This document shows positions 22,781-36,359 of a stretch of DNA of 64,000 bases, in pieces (position 1 is the stretch's first letter; each line of letters starts with the position of its first letter). The notes beneath the pieces are model-generated. The model was not told where the DNA came from. It did no database searches and worked only from the letters and a program-made list of their open reading frames with translations. The position numbers and the translations under genes were made by a program. Source of the stretch: Ottelia alismoides (Eukaryota > Streptophyta > Magnoliopsida > Alismatales > Hydrocharitaceae). Where the stretch lies: NCBI GenBank assembly GCA_037367405.1, contig JAZKJV010003267.1, positions 62,001 through 126,000 on the forward strand, in the 5' to 3' direction.

Positions 22781-24160
22781 TTGTGATTTAAATTTGTTAG
22801 AAATATAATATTACCACAAGATAAAGTAATCTCTTTTTTGGTCAATATTCTTTGTAGTGAGTGTCTTATTTGGATGAAGGACAATGAATGTTTCTCTACA
22901 TGCATTAAATGTTAAATATCGCATGGGTACATATCTCGTTTATGCATTCACCTACGAGTATATATTCACTTTTAAAGCAATGTGCTCTTAATTATCTTCA
23001 AAATAAGATCAATTTCAAGGTAATCGAAGTTCATGTATGAAACAATGATTTTCAGGATATTCTGTATATTGTGAAATTGTCTAATCGGATGCTCGTTATT
23101 TTACGTACATAACCAACTTTGTCCACTTCACTTTTTATTGATTTTGTTTCTTTACTTTGTAATATAACTAACCACAAAAAGAAGTCAAAACTAAATACAC
23201 TAGAAAGATCCATAAAAGCATTAAAAGATACTAGCATTCTTCATTATATTACACTTACAATCATACCCTATATAATGTATATAGAATAAAACTCAACTAT
23301 TATAAAAAAGATATGTATCTAGCATTAAGAACAAAAACAGAAAAAAATATAAAACCTCCAAAATATGTATTTTATACTTATAAAATGCCTAAAAACTATA
23401 TAGTAGTTTGTATATTAAATATTTTGTATTTTTGGGTCTTCATGAAAGTTTTAGGTCTGACTACAACTTTCGTATTTACCTTTTTTCATTTGAATCTAGT
23501 AATATTTTATTTTTATTTTATTTGTTTTTGTTTCTCATTTTTCTATTTTTTTTCTAATGCTTCCATTTAACGGTGAAACCCTTAAGCCAGCCGTGCCATT
23601 TGGTGTCTTCCTATTGTCTTTAGTTCATATTACTTGCACCTCACACTCCTCCTCAACCTTGCTTCACGAGGACATCTCTAGGTCTGATAACTTGGTGGCG
23701 CGACCCTATTCTCCTCTTATTCTTCTTCCTCCCACCGCTACATGCACCTGCACAAGACCTCTCTCTCCTCCCATCACTAACATAACACATCTCCGACCAT
23801 CATTTTCCACCTTGAATCCTTATCCCTTCCCATCCTCTCCCTCGAGTCTATGAAGGGAAGTTTTTAGGCCTCACGCATCACAGAATCATGTACATCATGA
23901 TCATATCTAAAAAAAGACTTATCGTACAAGTCGTGGTAGCAGCAGAATTTTAAAAAAATCAATGGAACCATAAGGATTGGAAACTATTCTAACCAGTTCA
24001 ATCAATATCAAACGAGTATAGAATTACCTCTTGAAGCGTGAATGTGATCTTGTAGTCTCTGTAACAAGAGACCTCATGTTTGAAGTTTAATCCGACAAAG
24101 ACAACACTTGTAGGCACGAGGATGAACCGCATTCTTCCTGCGATCCAAAGAGATAATCAG
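22781..24160. other. No gene recognised
   Basis: AT-rich DNA. A 98-codon frame at 23557-23853 encodes a serine/proline/threonine-rich string with no domain and no homolog I recognise. Confidence 0.5.
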
Positions 24161-24167
24161 GGATCCC

Positions 24168-24242
24168 GAAGGAGAGAGAGAGAGGGAGAGGGAGAGGGAG
24201 GGGGAGAGAGAGGGAGGGAGGGAGGGAGGGAGAGAGAGAGAC
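24168..24242. repeat. GA/GGGA purine microsatellite
   Basis: Compound GAGAGA and GGGA purine run of about 75 bases. Confidence 0.9.
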
Positions 24243-26341
24243 ATATTAATCATTGGAATGAACGAGGAATGCATGGTCTACCTCTCTTATATACTTTTTT
24301 GGACTGTTAGAATTGAAATCCTAATTGATGAATGGATGTGCACAAGTAATTGCTCCTCAACAACCTGAGTAAAAGTACATTATCAACTTATTTTTATCAA
24401 TTAATATTCTCCACAAATTATTATCAAAAAAGAATAAAGAAAGAGAAAAGTAGAAGAAATAATACAATAAAAGAGGGGTACGTCTCATGGTGGGACCCAC
24501 CATGGACATCCCTTTTTCATTTATATTTATCCTTTTTATTTTTTTATCTCAACAACAATCTTCTCTTTCTTGTTAGCTAATTTTGGAAATATATGTATCC
24601 AACAAACTTGCAACAAATAGAGAATCAAAAGAAAAAAAGAAGACAACTACATGAATAAGGTGGGGAAGTCCACCATGGTAGGTCCTACCATGGATGCCTC
24701 TTTTCTTTTTATTAGTTGCATTATTTCAACAACTAACATCTCTCATTTGTTGAATAAGTCTTGTAAATTAGTTATCACCAAATAATATAAATTATTTGTG
24801 ACAATCATAAATAGATCATTCAAAATTATGAATCATATTCACAATCCAAAAATAAATGTAAATACAATTTACATTTATTACATTATGTGAATCCAATTCA
24901 CTTTAAATAATAAATTTGTGAATCATATTGTGGATCTTATACATACTATTCATGATTATTGTAGATAGTACTCTATCAACATTAATATTATCCAATATAC
25001 TCCAATTTAATTATCTTGAAATCCTCTCTTAACATATCCAAAATCAATGTGAATCTTATCCACATTATTCTTGGGTAACTGCTGATAACGCTATCTAGGA
25101 TAATCTTATCCGGAATAATTAAATCAAACTCGATTATCTCTTTAAGATCACTGAATAATCTCAATTCTTAGATTTATCTCTTTAGGAATATTTCTCAAAC
25201 TCATTTGAGGAAAGTATGCCTTTTTGGAGATTGGATCAGGACGACTGTATATCCATATATGGTAACTTGATTAATGAGATTTAATCTCATATCCAGATCT
25301 ATAAGACCTCTCAGAGATGACCGATATTGTCAGAGAAATTACCCAATCTTCTTATAGATCAATATCCAACATTTGGACTACAAATAAATAAATAGTTTAT
25401 AGAGTGGAGTCACTAAAGTCCAAACATGTTTCATCACTACCTCGGAATGGAAGTGTCATGGTATACAATAGTTTAATATAATTACCCTCGAGTATTCCAT
25501 TTACACGTACATTCTTCATACAGGACACAACTAAAACCTAAAGTTCTGATACCATTTTGGACCATCTCCTTCATGGGTTTATCGGTAAGTTTCTCATTCG
25601 ATCATTGGGAGTTGGTATCGATGATATGCTTTCCAAAAGCATTTATCATACCTTCAAATCTATTTTGTTTCCAAAACAAGATAACCATCTTTAAAATTTA
25701 ATTAATCAAATATCTCATGAGTGAGCTTATATCTTCCAGTTCAGTAGTGAACATGTATTATCCCTTTGAGAGATCTTATTGCTCATATACCCTTGTATGC
25801 ATACCAACGCACCAGTGTAAAGGCCTTGATTAGGTCATCAACCTAATGGTCTGCCAAATGTACATACTCAGACATATAGTAATACATCTTTCTCTGATCA
25901 GAGGATGCATGCCAATATTATGACAACATACGATACATGTCTTGGTTATCTCGATCTTACTAAGTTACCTCTTTAACCTAACTCATCCGACACCTCTGAA
26001 TCTCTATTCCTATGCATTAAGATATGCATCAAGAGGTCGATCAGATATCAACCTCTGGAGTAAGGCTTATAATCTTCTTCTCAAGGCAGAGATCCTTTCT
26101 TGATAATCACTTGATGGTGTGGTTGAGTCCTCAATCCAATCCTTTAAATATTCAACATTGCACCAACCTTTATGATTCGGAATTGGATCAACAGTTGTAT
26201 GATATCAATATGGCCATGGTATATACCCTAATTGTACAGAGGGATTTATAACCAAGTTGGTTATTTTTCATTTCAGATTGAGGAATGATTTGCAGTAAGT
26301 ATTATTCCATAATGGATTGTTACGGGCATTTATGTCCAACA
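24243..26341. other. Non-coding, possibly part of a long Copia LTR (minus strand)
   Basis: No frame longer than 76 codons. The right end, read on the minus strand, starts TGTTGGACATAAATGCCCGT, the look of an LTR start. I could not find the other end or a target duplication. The rest is AT-rich with repeated words such as TCTCACAAATTC variants and has no gene. Confidence 0.3.
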
Positions 26342-26353
26342 CCTTTTTTGTGC

Positions 26354-26706
26354 TTCCCTCTCTCTCTCTCTCTCTATAAATCCACCTTATATTAGAAGAA
26401 CCCAATGCCCAAATTGAAATCATCAGCAAAATTTAAATCATAAACCTAGAACTCTAGGTCTATGGCGGGGGTGACAACATCATCATCTATTGTTGAGCAA
26501 AGAAATGTGAACTATAATCATAGGTGAGATTCAAGAGGTTTCCTTCTTATCACGCAACAACCACCATGCCTAGCCGCATAGCTTATCGTAGGCAAATCGA
26601 GGCGATCACCAGACATCCATCGTATTTCCACCCATTTGGCGAACATGTTCATATATATTAGGCATCCTCTTTCTGATAAGTTCTTCTTCTTCTTCTTCTT
26701 CTTCTT
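26354..26706. repeat. CT and TTC microsatellites
   Basis: A CT run at about 26358-26378 and a TTC run at about 26683-26706. No gene between them. Confidence 0.75.
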
Positions 26707-28560
26707 TGCATCTTAATTTGGTTCTTCTTCCTCAAATACCTCCCCTATCCAACATCCGCTTCTTTGTTTGATTCATCAAGCCATCTCCTTTCCCTCTCTT
26801 TCGATCCATTTCACTATGCTCTAGTTACCATTTCTCTACACTTCCTCTGTAATCTCCTCCTCTCTGACCATACTTGGATTCGTTCATGGGCGAATGGAGG
26901 AGATTGACTAGAATTGGATCTATCTATGGTGGTTGCACCCACACACCTTCCTTCTTCTTTTGTTTGAGTCTAACGAGGTCCTTAGCTTTAGGTGAAGTTT
27001 CGATGAGGTTCAGAGTTACTACGATGGCCCCGTGGTAGCTGCAGATGAAGAGCATCACCTGATCAACACCCCCCATTCCATCTCCATTGTTTGTATCAAA
27101 GGATCTCCATCACCATCTGATCGGCCCACATTCATCGCTCACTTAAAGTTGCAACACATGGACACATAATATCCTTCAGATCGGATGCCAGTTATACCCT
27201 CAAAATTCGCTATGTAGAAGTGGCCCAACTGCTTGATTGATGTGTTCTCCAATGCATCTCAATCGTCTGCTCCCTCCAAAATCTTGCATCAAGCACGTGA
27301 GGACTTATGGAAAGTAGCAAGTAATAAGGAAAAGAAAGTGACAAAACGATCAGCTAAATTTCAATAGCAGAGTTATACAGAGTTAGCTGGCCCCGGAGCG
27401 GAGGAGTGGGAACTAGGTATTTGGGGTATATATTCGAATGTGGTTCTAAGTCATGATTTTTATCTAGTAGAATTCCTACATAAAAATCAACTATACAATT
27501 TAGTTTTTTTTGCAAAAGCTTGTTTATTTTGGTGTGCATAATGTTCAAACCCCATCCATATTCACGTACTTTCATGCATTGTATTCAAAAGATAATAACC
27601 TTTTGTCTTTCGAAATCCGTAAAACTCCAATTAATTAGAAAAACATTTAGTGATGAAGTAGTATGCATCTCTGCTTTGAAGGCACAACGATGTACCAAAA
27701 ATACTTAGCTTATGTGTCTACTGCAAAAGAAATAAAATGAACGATCGGAGATGCACCACCTATTTGTGAGTTCTCTAATGTTTTTCCAAATGAACTACTC
27801 AGTTTATGATCTAAGCTAGATATTTAATTTGAAATCTCACTTGTACTTGATACTCAGATAAAATCTATTTTACCCAATTGTATATTGCAAATTAAGTTGC
27901 AATAATTGAAGGTGCAATTTAAAAAATGAAAAGAATTCAAGCAATTCCTATTAATGAATAGATGTGTCTAGTACATGTGAGCATTAATTTTTAGATGAAA
28001 CATATAATACAATTTCATCCTTGTGATTAGTTTGTAAGCTGGAACAAGTAAAATGTAGGAAGTGAAAATGCCAAGAATAACAAATGTATATATTAGATAG
28101 CTATCCCAAAAATATTTTATTTTAATGGAGATCAAACGAGTGGTAGCATGTTTAGTGCAAATAGTATTACGTGGGAGTAGGACAACAATGTGTGAAATGA
28201 GCATCAACATCATAATGAAGGAGCGATGGCACAACGAGGGAGGCGATGGTGTTGTGCTGTAAGCGGGCAAAAGTGCGCGGGAGGCGGGAGATGTCAAAAT
28301 GGACTGAGAGGAAGAGGGATCCATGAGCAGAATATTGGAGTTCAAGAGTGAAACGAGAGAAACAGAGAACTGAGAGGGGAATATTTAAATAGGATTTACT
28401 ACATAAAAGTTACAACTATATTTTATTATTTAGCATTTATTTTCAAATAGAAGAGGGAGGGTGACAAGAGAACTTGTATCCACCATTAATATGAAAAAAG
28501 ATGAGATTATTGACAATGATTATGGCCTTATGGAAAATTAGGAATAGATGCAAATAAATA
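26707..28560. other. No gene recognised
   Basis: Mixed-composition then AT-rich DNA with scattered short frames. A 125-codon frame on the minus strand (27968-28345) has no recognisable domain. Confidence 0.45.
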
Positions 28561-28589
28561 TTATATATGTGTGCATGTGTGTGTTAACA

Positions 28590-28757
28590 AATTGGATTAG
28601 CTTGGATTTTGGTAATTGTCTTCTCCCATCTATACTTTAAAATATTTGAAAAATTCCAATCCGATATGATCCATTAGGATAATAAAACCAAAAATCGATC
28701 TACTCTAATAACATCGGATTGGATCAAATTATAGATTTTATCGAATTCGCATGCACC
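28590..28757. repeat. Remnant of a GATTGGATT-type hAT
   Basis: Contains AATTGGATTAGC, AATCCGATATGATCC and CGGATTGGATC words and ends GCATGCACCCTTA, which on the minus strand reads TAAGGGTGCATGC, like a hAT terminus and close to the termini of the element at 21062-22117. The other end was not identified. Confidence 0.45.
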
Positions 28758-28963
28758 CTTATTATTTTGTATCCTAATTAGCAGAGAACGCAATAACAAA
28801 TGATGACATAATGGAGTTCAACTAAGTCAGCTCAAGATATAACCGAGATGATAAAGGTACAAGAAAACTTTTATTTTGTATTTTTTAAAGAGAGTTGCAT
28901 TGTAGATGCCATGTATATGCATGTCATGCTACTCCAGATCAATTTAAATCCTCAGAACGAATC

Positions 28964-29050
28964 AATTGACTATCTATATTCCCAATAGACTGATTTTGTT
29001 CCATCTGAATTGACTATCTAAATTCCCAATAGACTGATTTGTTCCATCTG
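28964..29050. repeat. 44-bp tandem duplication
   Basis: Two consecutive copies begin AATTGACTATCTATATTCCC and AATTGACTATCTAAATTCCC. Confidence 0.8.
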
Positions 29051-29719
29051 ATTGATGACTTTGATCAATCGACTACTTCTTGACGGGAAATCATTTCAAC
29101 TATCACTTAACAAACAGCTGCATTTGGATAACTGACCAATTGGTTAACCATTCTGAACAACTGACATAATGTGTTTCAACCAATGAAACTTTTTAGTTAA
29201 CTAATTTTACCAAGGGTAATCATTTCAACACGCTATAACTACAATAGATAATGATCACATCTATTCGTCAATTAACATTTAGCAATTATTCTAAACGACT
29301 AGTTTAAACTTTATAAAAGGAGGTCAATACTTTATTTTCCTTTTACTCTTCCAAAATCACTACACTCTCATTCTCTACATTCCACGTGCTAGTTAAATAG
29401 AAGGCTTTCTAATCGAGTTCAACTCTATTGAAGAATCTTCGCGCAATCATGATTCAATTCTTGTTCTTGTGCATCTAAGATGTGTAAGATAATTCACATT
29501 TCATCTCGTATTGTATTGCATATTATATTGGTGTTCTGATGATTTATTTCCTTGTACATGTTACTTTTGGAAGTCCTCTTCCGATTTGGAAGAAAAGATT
29601 GTACTAGTGATTCACAGTTTTGTAGGATGTAGTTAAGGAGAAGATGTCCTTGTTTAAAGTAGCTTGTTAGAGGAATGATTGTGATGAGTAAAGAACGTCC
29701 CAAGACTATGATAGATTTT

Positions 29720-31800
29720 CGAACCTTCCTAAGTCTAGATGGGTATTACAGAAGATTTTGTTAAGGATTTTTACAAAAAAGCCTTAAGTTGACTTAATTA
29801 ACACTGAAAGAAGTACTATTTGTAAGTTGACTTGATTAACACTGAAAGAAGTATTGTTTGTGAGGTATAATACTTGTAAGATGTGTTTTGAACACTATGA
29901 GTACGAGGACTTTACCATCAATATCAATGCATTTAAGGAAGAACTTAGAGATATTCTAATGCAACATTGTAGGGAAATGACATATGCATTACGACAACTA
30001 AAGACATATGAGCTTAACTCCCACAACCCCTAACTTGTTGTAGTAGTCTTTGCCTTAAATATACGAAGCTTTCCTTTTACGATTTTACTTTAGATATTTT
30101 CACTAATCATAAAAGTTAGAGATATTTATTTAATAAAAAGAACTTAACATGCGAAAAAGGCGATACTAATAGCTTTTAGCTTTTGATGGACTATAATTTT
30201 ACCACTTATTCCTATCTTGGTTATGGAAATGATGTAGTATATGATTTAAGTAAAAGAACCTACTCATATACCATATTAATTGCGATCTAACTTTGAGATG
30301 AATTTTCAATATCGAGTGAATGGCAACTTTTTTGACGGTAGTACATATGTAATAACTATTTCTCGTTGATAAGACAATACAATCATCGTAGAGTTTGAGG
30401 ACCGATGCTCTTGGGAACACACTATCGAGTACTATTAGTTCATCTTGAAATTACGAAGATGTATAAATACATTCCTTAATAATTTTGGTGGTATTGAATA
30501 GAGAAGAATGTTGCTAGGTTTGCAAATTCTTTCTTTATCTATCAGACATATAGGCTTACTCCAACCTCTTCTTATCCTTGAGTGGAAATGGAAAAGCATT
30601 TACATAGATTTTTCACACCATAAGCCATGGATGACAAGGATATAATTTGGTGACAATAGACCATTTGAAGAAGGTAACACACTTTATGAAAGTAAGTTTG
30701 AATTCCACACCATATCGGCTTGTTGATCTATACATTGCACATGTATTGCATACGTAATAACTCCCCATGGTATTCAAAAGAAACGTAGTTCTTGGTATTG
30801 ATTTACAATTTATCTCACATTACTAGGACAACGTACCACCCTAAAATCAATGTTTAGTTGGAGTACACCATTAAGACTCTATCAAATGTAGTTTTCCCGT
30901 ACCTTATAATGGAAAGGATCATGGATTAAGCATTTACTTCTTGTAGAATTACTTACAACAACAATTATCATGCGAGCATTGGCACGATGCTCTTCGAGGC
31001 ATTATCTAAGTGTAGATGCACCACTCTTTTACCTTGACAAGAGGATGAAATAAAGAACTTGCATGATTTATTAAAATTAAAGAGATCCAAGAAACTATAG
31101 GTGCGAGAAAATACTGATAACTGCCTAAAGTTGCCAAAAAAATTACATCGACACTAGGCATAGGGACCTCGAATTCGAGTTGGATGATTCGTAAGTTCGA
31201 AATGGATGACTTTGTCTTAAAGGTTTTGTTATGAAGGAAGTATAGAGGTTTGATTTTCGAGGGAAGTTGGCATCTCAATTTATGTGTTCATTTAAATTTA
31301 TTTGAAGAGACCGTAAAGTTTCATATACTGGCAAGTCCATTAGGAACTATAGACTTTTTGGTACGCCACATTCATGCTTTTACGATCCATGTGACTGTAT
31401 TGATTCTACTAAAAGATGTTTTATTTGTTCGCAGCTCACGTTTGATACATGATAAAGAAAATCCGGATTTTCAATATTTAACGAGATCGTAAAGTTTCAT
31501 ATTGACTTGCACTTCCTCTGCACCTTTTATGTAGTGTATGATCTCCTTCACGTATCAAGTATGAGGAAATATATTAGGGATCCAGAGGATATTAACAACC
31601 ATGATGATCAACATGTCAAGTTGGATGTAACATATTCAAAATCTTTAATACATATATTGGGTAAGGATATAAAGAAGTTAAGAAACAAAAAGATGCCTAA
31701 TTTGGTCAAGGTGTTATAATGTACAAAACTTTGAAGAAGCTATGTCAGAGCATGCGACTTGTAGAGAAATATCTATATCTATTTGAGTGATAATATCACG
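29720..31800 (+). pseudogene. Heavily decayed Ty3/gypsy pol (RT end, RNase H, integrase, C-terminus)
   Basis: Blocks appear in the right order across shifting frames. FRTFLSLDGYYRRF (about 29720) is the end of reverse transcriptase. FEHYEYEDF and EMTYALRQLKTYEL (about 29890-30010) correspond to the RNase H junction. KVTHFMKVSLNSTPYRLVD (about 30675-30735) is the integrase core, and ITYNNNYHASIGTMLFEAL (about 30945-31000) its distal part. LLHVSSMRKYIRDPEDI and RNKKMPNLVKVL (about 31545-31719) are the C-terminal region. The fragments resemble the Del/Tekay type. Stops and frameshifts occur throughout and the DNA has drifted to high AT. No LTR was recognised, so full extent is unknown. The degree of decay makes it one of the oldest insertions in the window. 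Confidence 0.7.
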
Positions 31801-32473
31801 TATTGGATTATGTGCTTCGATGATGAATGTAAACAACTTCCTTTCTCTTTACAATTTTGTAACTATGATCCTCTTTAAAATTTTTGCACCTCTATTTTAA
31901 GTCTCCAGGGCATGAGTTTAATGAAGAATTTAACACTTATCATTGGAACTATTTAATTACGATTAACGAGTTGTGATGATTAAGATTGATAAATCATCAT
32001 TTCATAATTTAATCATGATTGGTATACATTAATAACAATTAAGGCTATTTAATCTTGATTTGAATTAATTAATGAAGATTTGTACTAATTAAACATTACT
32101 AAAGAAACCATGGACTTTAAGTATCCTTGGGTAAAATCATAGGCTATATAGCCCATGGTTTGACGATGACATAACTAATTACTAGGATATCATCATATTA
32201 CAAAGATAGAGGTTCATGATCCTCTCGTTTGAATGATTGGGCAAGGAGTGTGTTGTCATGTAGACGAGGTGGAGTCCTCTAACTACATCTTACCCCTTCT
32301 TCTTTGGGGTTTTGCCATGTATTAGTTTGTTTTTATGCAAGGTTTTCAAGGTTCTACATGAGTTTACAATAGCTATGTTCGCCTCCCACTTGCCATGAAG
32401 GTCGTTCATTTTGATGCATGTCCTCTTCTATCTGCCATCAACCTGCTACCGCCAATACCACTTCCCCTTCCTC
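31801..32473. other. No gene; TTAATCATGATTAAT-rich DNA
   Basis: Repeated AATTAATCATGATT-type words at 31950-32100. No reading frame of interest. Confidence 0.5.
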
Positions 32474-32898
32474 TGATGGGAACACAATCCACCGGTATCA
32501 TCTCCTCTCGGATATCGGACCTCTGGATATGAACCCCTCAGATACGGAAGCGGATGCAGATACAACCGCCACCACCACGGAAGCACGCGAAAGAAAGAGC
32601 ATCAGATATAATAGTGGTCGGTCACCTCTCGCGATCACCGGAGAAGAAAAATCACTATAAGAAGACGAGTACAACTCTCTCTGTTCCCTCGCTATCTTCT
32701 CTCTCTCAATCTCTCTCTCTCTCCTCTCTTGCTGTGGTGTAGCGGCAATGCCTCCACCCCCCTCTTTATATAGCTCAAATACAACCCTATAGTCCTATTC
32801 CCAATAGGATTATAAATAGAATACAACTCAATAACTATTAGGATTAGGAGTCCAATCCCATTAGGATTCCTAATCCTAATTTGACTCTAATTCTAACA
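32474..32898 (-). repeat. 3' LTR of the non-coding element
   Basis: 425 bases. Contains a CTTTATATAG TATA-like stretch read from the plus strand and a palindrome-rich ATTAGGATTAGGAGTCC to CCTAATCCTAAT segment near the end. Shares most of its length with 33824-34270. Confidence 0.85.
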
Positions 32899-33539
32899 AT
32901 CTCCTCCTTATGTTGAATTCCATCACGATCTCTTCATCCTCTTGAGTATGCACTGGACCATCCTCGTCATCTGCAGGTCTCGTTAGCAGGATCTCACCAA
33001 CTCTAGGTGACTCACCCGTCAATGGACGCCCTCGGCGTGCCCCCTCTCGGGCACTCGCACAACTCAACACTGTGACTCATGATGCGGCACCACAAATCTC
33101 TCGTGACTAGAGATTGTGCCGACATCCTCTGATAAAGCGAATCGCACTCGCTTATCCCTTTTTCATGCTTCTGCAGCAGAGATGCTGATAACCCGTCGCT
33201 CTCTCATCATACTGCTCGTCCTTGGAATAACTGGAGCTCCATCACCTGTCATGACCATTCCCTCGAGCTTATACACCTTGTTTGGCATCCTTGTCATCTG
33301 CAAGTCTCGTTAGCAGGAACTCACCACCTCGGGTGATGCACCCATCACTGGATGCCCTCAACGTGCCACCTTACACAATCTCCTGCCAGTCGCTGCTAGC
33401 AGAATTCTTCGACGCCTCTGGTCGATTCCAAGAGACCACCATATCACGACTTTTAGGGATTGCGCATCTACCGCATCACATCGTCTCGTCGACATCGATC
33501 TTCGCTCTGATCCTTTGCATCATGTCCCTTCAAAAATGC

Positions 33540-33823
33540 TGAACCTGGATTTGATACGTCACGTCGTATTCTTCATTGTCGTCGAACTTGGCTCTGCTAC
33601 GCCACGTCGTATCCTTCGTTATCATCGAACCTGGCTCTGATCCATCACGTTGTATCCCTCCAACAACGATGAACCTGGCTCTGATACGTCGCATCGTATC
33701 TCTTCAACAATGCTAATCCTGTCTCTGATACGCCATATTGTATCCCTCCAACAATGATGAACCTGGCTCTGATACCACTTGTCAGGAATGAAAGTGGTAC
33801 CAACTCTTTGCTCTGATACCAGT
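33540..33823 (-). repeat. Ladder of primer-site-like tandem repeats
   Basis: The motif CTCTGATACG or CTCTGATACC, or a close variant, recurs seven times at about 40-50 base spacing (near 33552, 33592, 33633, 33673, 33723, 33769 and 33811). Each is part of a unit containing GAACCTGG and CGTCGTATC words. The last copy is the functional-looking primer site beside the LTR. Confidence 0.75.
33810..33821 (-). promoter_or_regulatory. Primer binding site, initiator methionine tRNA
   Basis: On the minus strand it reads TGGTATCAGAGC, the classical 12-base complement of the plant initiator tRNA 3' end, two bases from the LTR edge. Confidence 0.9.
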
Positions 33824-34270
33824 TGATGGGAACACGGTCCGCCGATATTGTCTCCTCTCAGATACCGGACCCCTGGATATGAAAGCAGATACAGATATGG
33901 ATGCGGATGCACAATCGATCATCATCACATAAACATATGGAGAAAAGAACAACTGGGTATAATGGTGGTCGATCACCTCTCGCGACCACCGAAGAAGAAA
34001 GATCACTAAAAGAAGAACGAGTACAACTCTCTTTGTTCCCTCGCTCTCTTCCTCTCTTCTCTTTCCCTCTCCCCCTTTCTCTTTAGGGGTTACATTGTTC
34101 TTGCTGGTGGTGATGAGGCAATGCCTCCATCCCCTCTTTATATAGCCCAAATACAACCCCATGGTCCTATTCCCAATAGGACTATAAATATAATACAACT
34201 CAATAATTATTAGGATTAGGAGTCCAATCCCATTAGGATTCCTAATCCTAATTTGACCCTAATCCTAACA
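33824..34270 (-). repeat. 5' LTR of the non-coding element
   Basis: 447 bases; differs from the other LTR by scattered substitutions and small indels, so the insertion is not recent. Confidence 0.85.
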
Positions 34271-34275
34271 TCCTC

Positions 34276-36359
34276 CTCTCTAGTCAAACCCACAACCACA
34301 CTAGAAAATGGTGATGCCACTTCCCCCATCACATGTACTGCCACTAGCATGGCTGCCACATTACGCCATCATCGCGCATCGCGATGCACGTGCCACTCGC
34401 TGCTGCAAGCACCACCGTGCCACCAATGTGTGCAACCATACACACCATCTACTTCACTCGTCACTCCACCTGACACTGACACACCACTCTTGTGCACTCA
34501 TCATCGCATCAACCATACTTTTGATGCAGCCAGAACATGCAAATGAGAGATGTGGTTGTTCTCTTCCTCCTTCTAGATATCTTCACTTTCTAATTTTCAA
34601 AATCAAATCTGAGTGACGTGTCAAGTTGGATGGCATGAGAATGTGGAGGATGCCAATTTGAGTGTTTCATCGGGAAATTCAACCCGAACCTGTTCCATTT
34701 AACGGCATAGAACACATCCCATTTACTTTAAAACTTACTACTCATGCGGTAGGGGTTGGGGATTCTCTCATGGATATTTGAACCTATCCTAAACTCGAAT
34801 ATACATAGACACACACATGTGTGTGGTGCGTTTGGTTGGAGGATTTTCTAGTGATGGGCCCTCTGGAAACATGGGTTATCCAGTGGATAATCCTTTTTAT
34901 GTTTGATGTTTGATTGGAGGGTTTATTGTTGAGAGGGTTTGTTGTAATGTGATTATATTGAAGTTTGGAAAAGTGAGTAGAAATTTAGTACTTTATAATT
35001 TTTAGATGATAAGATGATATAATATATTATTTTTGTTAGAATGGATGGAAGCGAAATGAGTTATTTGATGTATTATTTAAGAAAGAGTAATTTTTAGGTG
35101 GGACCCACAAAAGGAGTGGAATAGAAGGTTTTAAGAGAAATCACACATCAAAACCTAGTTGTTTTGGGGGGAAACTCTCAAAATGGGGGTTGGTAATCCA
35201 CAAACCCCATAAGAGAATGCAACAGCTCACTTTTATAAAAGTCTCCCTGTATTTTCTTCCATCCATCCACTAGTTTATGTTTAACTCTATTTGTATCTCT
35301 AACATATACACCTTTTTAATCCAATGTACAAAAACCATCCATTTAACAAAAGTTCACGATATTCCATACCCGCATACTTCACACATTGTATATTTTCCAC
35401 TAACTACGTGTCAACATGTTGCTTATCGTCAATATCCACATGTACTACATGCCGTCAATATCCACATGTACTACATGCTTCAAGTATCCTTAATGAATGA
35501 ATGACCACAATTAGCTTATGAGTGACTTTTTTTAGGAGTAGCATTCATATATTTCATGAGAATGGAATTGGCATGATCAAGTTTCCAATTGAGGGAGAAC
35601 CATACGCTACATAATTTGGAGTGTTACAACAGATGGTATAAGACATAGAGAAGAAAGAAGACAAAAAAGATAACAAACTCAGCGAAGAGATAGACACCGT
35701 TCATCAGGGGACTGATCCACCTCGACTAATGGTGGACCTACCGTCTAGAGAACAAGCTCTTGAGGGACAAGTTGATAAAACAGATGGGAAAAAAATCAAG
35801 CCTATCTACTCTTCCTGTAAATCTAACAACGAACGCTCTGCTCTAAAGCTTGATGGGACAATCAACGCTCGCAAGGAGCTGAATCTCACATGGAGACGGA
35901 TCAGACGGAGTCCATCGGAAGGATGCGCAATAGATCCAGAGTTGGAGGTCATCTGAATGTGGCAGCAGATGCGGAGGCGAAGGCGGTGGCGGAGGTGGAG
36001 GCAACGTTCGTGGAGCCCTCAAGGAGGGAAGGAAGGGGCTTGGGGCTTCGGTGATCATCGAGAGGTAGTCAACTGGAACCCCAGGCGAGCAGTGGGCTAG
36101 GACCTCCTTCAAGCGACAATGGCAAAGGAGAAAACCCTAGGAGAGAGCCGCTTGGGATAAGTACTTTGGTTGAGCTCTTTCCGCCCAAGAGAGTTGACCC
36201 TTCTCTTGTTGAGCTGTCGATGTTTCTGTCCTTTCTTAGAGTTACTAGGAGATATGCACGTGGAGACATTATATAACTCTATTTTATTATCAATCCATGA
36301 AGATATCATGGGCAATTTAAGATTTCATTTTTTATTAGATATGTAGATACTTATTATTT
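34276..36359. other. No gene recognised; possible miniature at about 34826-35250
   Basis: The part starting GGTGCGTTTGGTTGGAGGAT (34827) has the opening words of many plant miniature elements, but I could not match an inverted end. Frames at 34253-34616 and 35729-35956 show no domain. The GC-richer stretch at 35940-36130 resembles neither a known repeat nor a gene that I can name. Confidence 0.35.

Larger units (their letters stand above)
32474..34270 (-). mobile_element. Complete non-coding LTR element (TRIM/LARD-like), 1797 bp
   Basis: Two LTRs (32474-32898 and 33824-34270) both begin TGATGGGAACAC and end CTAACA on the plus strand. An exact 5-bp target duplication, TCCTC, flanks the element (32469-32473 and 34271-34275). 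On the minus strand the right LTR is followed by a perfect initiator-methionine primer site (33810-33821) and the left LTR is preceded by a purine-rich tract, so the element is oriented minus. The internal region is only about 925 bases with no gag or pol domain; one 64-codon frame (32876-33070) has no motif. It must rely on another element's proteins. Confidence 0.9.

Noticed and set aside
24243..26341. A fully delimited Copia LTR
   Set aside because: Only one LTR-like end (TGTTGGACATAAATG on the minus strand) was found. Without the opposite end or a target duplication it stays a suggestion.
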